64,000 bases of DNA from Mucilaginibacter sabulilitoris (lineage in GTDB: Bacteria > Bacteroidota > Bacteroidia > Sphingobacteriales > Sphingobacteriaceae), in NCBI RefSeq assembly GCF_034262375.1, contig NZ_CP139558.1, forward strand, positions 2,790,001 through 2,854,000, written 5' to 3'. A model generated the notes under the pieces. The model was not told the DNA's origin, did not search any database, and saw nothing but the letters and a program-made list of their open reading frames with translations. Shown here in pieces: positions 61,588 through 64,000 of the stretch (position 1 is its first letter; every line of letters starts with the position of its first letter). The translations under genes and the position numbers were made by a program.

Positions 61588-62844
61588 TTACTTCACCACT
61601 ACCTGCGCGGTATTCCTGCTTATCTGCTCCATTAAAATGGTTTTTCCGACGGTTAGCTCCTTCAGTGCATTTTCAGGGTGATGCCTTACCGTGATGAGCG
61701 TAAGGCCGTTGTTGTATTTTACTTTAAAGTCCTGCTTTAGGCTGCTGAGCAGTTTTTCAAAGCGTTCTTTGTAAAAATCAAAACAAACAGAAAAACTCAG
61801 GGCCGATGTTTGCATTACGTTAACTTTTACCTGGTTTTGAGCAAACAGGCCAAAAATATCGCTCAGGTGATCTTCACTGATAAATGAATAATCTTTTGGC
61901 GTTACCGATAGCAGCACCTGGTTTTGTTTCAGGATAATTACCGGTTTTTCAAAACGGTTCACACCATCTTCCTTAATCACAGTTCCGGTGGCGCCGGGAT
62001 CAGCAAAGGGTTTAACCAATAATGGTATATGGGCGTTTTGCAGCGGCTTGATGGTTTTGGGGTGAATAACACTTGCCCCGTAATAAGTCATCTCGATAGC
62101 TTCAGAGTACGACAATTCATCAAATTTTACGGTATCATTGAAAAATTTAGGATCGGCATTCAAAATACCCGGAACATCTTTCCAGGTAGTAACCGATTCG
62201 GCTCCTAAACAGGACGCAAATATAGAAGCCGTATAATCAGAACCCTCACGACCCAACGTAGTGGTAAAGTTTTCTGATGTGCCGCCCAAAAAGCCCTGCG
62301 TTACCACTGCACCTTTTTCAAGCAAGGGAGGGATGCCTTTACTGATGCTGTCGCGGGTTTTATCCCATTGTACAATGCCTTCACGATAGGTATTGTCGGT
62401 ATGGATATAGCCACGCACATCAATCCACTGATTTTTTACGCCATCCTTATTTAAATACGCGCTGACAATGCGGGTTGACACCAACTCGCCGATGGACACC
62501 AGCTGGTCATAAATAAAATCATAATCATCATGCGGTTCGTCTTCAATCATCCAGTCAATCTCCACAAAGGTGTTGGCTATTTCGTCGAAAACAGGATGTT
62601 TGGGTTCAAACAACTCGTGCAGTATATCAAAATGGTATTGTTTTATACCATCGTAAATGAGGTGCATGTTGTCTGTCTGGTCAACATAGGAGCGGGTAAG
62701 GCTTTCCAGCGCGTTGGTGGTTTTACCCATGGCCGATACTATAATGAGCAGTTGATTGCCCGTATATTTTTTAACAACACTGGCCAGGTTAATGATACCA
62801 CCGACATCTTTAACCGATGCGCCTCCGAATTTAAAAACAAGCAT
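61588..62844 (-). CDS. Aspartate kinase
   Basis: A 418-residue enzyme that phosphorylates aspartate, the first step to lysine, threonine and methionine. The kinase domain is seen as VFKFGGASVKD near the start, then TTLGREGSDYTASIFA and KDVPGILNADPKFF, followed by two C-terminal ACT domains (about residues 300-400) for feedback control. It is a monofunctional form with no homoserine dehydrogenase domain. Its start abuts the stop of the RsiV-like gene (62845), so the two are co-transcribed. Confidence 0.93.
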   Translation of the reverse strand: MLVFKFGGASVKDVGGIINLASVVKKYTGNQLLIIVSAMGKTTNALESLTRSYVDQTDNMHLIYDGIKQYHFDILHELFEPKHPVFDEIANTFVEIDWMIEDEPHDDYDFIYDQLVSIGELVSTRIVSAYLNKDGVKNQWIDVRGYIHTDNTYREGIVQWDKTRDSISKGIPPLLEKGAVVTQGFLGGTSENFTTTLGREGSDYTASIFASCLGAESVTTWKDVPGILNADPKFFNDTVKFDELSYSEAIEMTYYGASVIHPKTIKPLQNAHIPLLVKPFADPGATGTVIKEDGVNRFEKPVIILKQNQVLLSVTPKDYSFISEDHLSDIFGLFAQNQVKVNVMQTSALSFSVCFDFYKERFEKLLSSLKQDFKVKYNNGLTLITVRHHPENALKELTVGKTILMEQISRNTAQVVVK

Positions 62845-63651
62845 TTATTTAGTGTATTTGGCCACAACCGAATTTGGCCGCAGTAATGATTTTATAGGTG
62901 AATAGGGGATAACCAAAGTGGTGATACCAGCCGCGTAAGGCTTATTTTCGTACTGGTTATATATAAATTTTAGCCCTGTGGGTGTAATGGAAAAATTATC
63001 GTTAAGAGCGAATTTATTGTCTTTAAAAAAGTAGTTATTTGCCAATGAGGCTGTATCGCTCAGTTTTTCATCCTTCCTGAATATTTTTTCGGCAACAGCT
63101 TTCAGCTTGTCCTGATACCCGGCTATAAAAAGATCATCGAGGGTGAGTTCTTTATTGGCTTTGGTATCCCAGTTTATAAAACCAGTGAACGATCCGCCAT
63201 GGGCGCCACCCTGGTAAGAGTAACCACCGACTTCAAGGGCGGCAAGGCTGGAATCCTGGAAGATGACCTTGGCATAGCTGTTCAGCGTAAAAAACATGTC
63301 CGAGCGTGCGTCGTTCTTTTTGAAATCAGCATAAGCCTGTAAAAATTTTTTGCTCATGAGCTCAATACTGCTGTCGGCTTTACCATCCATAGCAAACATG
63401 ATGGTAAGCTTATGCTTAACCGAATCATTAAGTGTTTGTTGATTGGTAAAAACAGGGTATTTTATCTGCACCACGGTACAAGCGCTATCTGGTTTATTGC
63501 CGCAATCGGCAGCACGCTCATGCAAGGTTTTATAGGTATAAGTGAGCGTATCGAAAGTAGCGGTTTCGGCTTTTTTTTCGGGTACTCCCCATTGACATGA
63601 TGTAAACGCAAAGCAAATGGCAATAAAACAGGTGATGCAGATGGTTTTCAT
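62845..63651 (-). CDS. RsiV-like lipoprotein (DUF4163/DUF3298)
   Basis: A 268-residue periplasmic lipoprotein with a lipobox before Cys (FAFTSCQWG, about residue 19). The DUF4163 segment is around YKTLHERAADCGNKPDSACTVVQIKYPVF, and the DUF3298 part contains VGGYSYQGGAHGGSFTGFINWD and LTLDDLFIAGYQDKLKAVAEK. These domains occur in RsiV and other lysozyme-binding anti-sigma or inhibitor proteins, but also alone. It sits 3 bases after the GNAT gene and directly before aspartate kinase in one operon. Confidence 0.88.
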   Translation of the reverse strand: MKTICITCFIAICFAFTSCQWGVPEKKAETATFDTLTYTYKTLHERAADCGNKPDSACTVVQIKYPVFTNQQTLNDSVKHKLTIMFAMDGKADSSIELMSKKFLQAYADFKKNDARSDMFFTLNSYAKVIFQDSSLAALEVGGYSYQGGAHGGSFTGFINWDTKANKELTLDDLFIAGYQDKLKAVAEKIFRKDEKLSDTASLANNYFFKDNKFALNDNFSITPTGLKFIYNQYENKPYAAGITTLVIPYSPIKSLLRPNSVVAKYTK

Positions 63652-63654
63652 AGG

Positions 63655-64000
63655 CTAATAATTTAATAGTTGTTCTTTTGATAACGAGGCATTAAGCCAC
63701 CCGGCCTCAATGCTGGCTTCATATTTTCTATAGAAGTTTAAAGCGGGCTCGTTCCAGTCAAGCACCTGCCATACCATACCGCTGTAGCCGAGTTCTTTGG
63801 CTTCGGTAATAAGGATATTAAACAATAGTTTGCCAACACCTTTACCGCGGTATTCTTCTGTAACTATCAGGTCTTCGAGATACAAACGGCAGCCTTTCCA
63901 GGTAGAGTAACGAATGTAATAAACAGCGAAACCTACTATTATGCCATTAGCTTCAGCCACAAAGGCCTTCCATACCGGTTTGGTACCAAAGCCGGCATCT
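63655..64000 (-). CDS. GNAT-family N-acetyltransferase (partial, N-terminus off window)
   Basis: The minus-strand frame is open from the window edge (reading DAGFGTKPVWKAF onwards) to a stop at 63655, so the start lies outside. GNAT motif A is clear: LYLEDLIVTEEYRGKGVGKLLFNILITEAKELGYSGMVWQVLDWNEPALNFYRKYEA. The pattern is that of diamine (spermidine/ornithine-type) acetyltransferases. First known gene of the GNAT, RsiV-like, aspartate kinase operon. Confidence 0.88.
   Translation of the reverse strand, partial: DAGFGTKPVWKAFVAEANGIIVGFAVYYIRYSTWKGCRLYLEDLIVTEEYRGKGVGKLLFNILITEAKELGYSGMVWQVLDWNEPALNFYRKYEASIEAGWLNASLSKEQLLNY

Noticed and set aside
1-64000. CRISPR arrays, rRNA, tRNA or prophage genes
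   Set aside because: No regularly spaced direct repeats, no tRNA-like or rRNA-like sequences and no phage structural genes were seen; the Bor-like lipoprotein alone does not show a prophage.

Overview
The window looks like chromosomal DNA of a Bacteroidota species, most likely a Sphingobacteriaceae member close to Mucilaginibacter or Pedobacter. This rests on two SusC/SusD pairs, many AraC-type regulators, SusD-type lipoproteins ending in NPGY, DUF4199, DUF2807 and DUF1080 proteins, and promoters of the Bacteroidota form TAnnTTTG. The genus is an inference; no rRNA or tRNA gene was seen.

Layout. 1-3.9 kb: a minus-strand three-part drug efflux operon (MFS pump cut by the window edge, EmrA-like fusion protein, TolC-like channel) with a divergent AraC regulator. 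4.7-5.4 kb: a decayed histidine kinase and a short coupled ORF. 6-17.5 kb: a nine-carbon-sugar-acid-like utilisation locus (aldolase of the DapA/NanA family, SusC, SusD, BNR-repeat protein, DUF3748/YidR-like protein, sodium symporter, AraC regulator). A 677-base ORF-less group II intron sits exactly after the susD stop codon. 18-20 kb: a more GC-rich flavin monooxygenase gene beside an IS3-family remnant. 20-23 kb: DoxX, methyltransferase and phosphodiesterase genes. 23.4-29.8 kb: a second SusC/SusD pair followed by two tiny membrane proteins and a frameshifted sterol-desaturase-type gene, closed by a clear terminator. 29.9-45 kb: mostly housekeeping and accessory genes (LuxR/DUF4199, cupin, DUF1080, PQQ dehydrogenase, Omp85-type protein, DinB, ABC permease, DUF2807, FAD oxidase, GH25 lysozyme, truncated haemoglobin). 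45.6-47.9 kb: a MarR-MFS-isochorismatase operon with a palindromic operator. 48-53 kb: M15 peptidase, AraC regulators, alcohol dehydrogenase, YciI and MarR. 53.6-64 kb: a conserved protein preceded by a poly-C tract, a cobalamin riboswitch with metE, fabH, a thioesterase, an outer-membrane barrel, YitT, aspartate kinase, an RsiV-like lipoprotein and a partial GNAT acetyltransferase, with several REP-like palindromes between them.

The most striking observation is the group II intron. Its predicted EBS1 and EBS2 elements pair with the exon bases that encode the conserved C-terminal Pro-Gly-Tyr-stop of SusD. This suggests an element adapted to home into the 3' ends of the many susD genes of Bacteroidota without harming them. 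Other notable points are a minus-strand terminator in the second susC leader (a possible antisense sRNA), a recurrent TAnnTTTG box 3-5 bases before start codons, and an SusCD-hydroxylase locus with no glycoside hydrolase.
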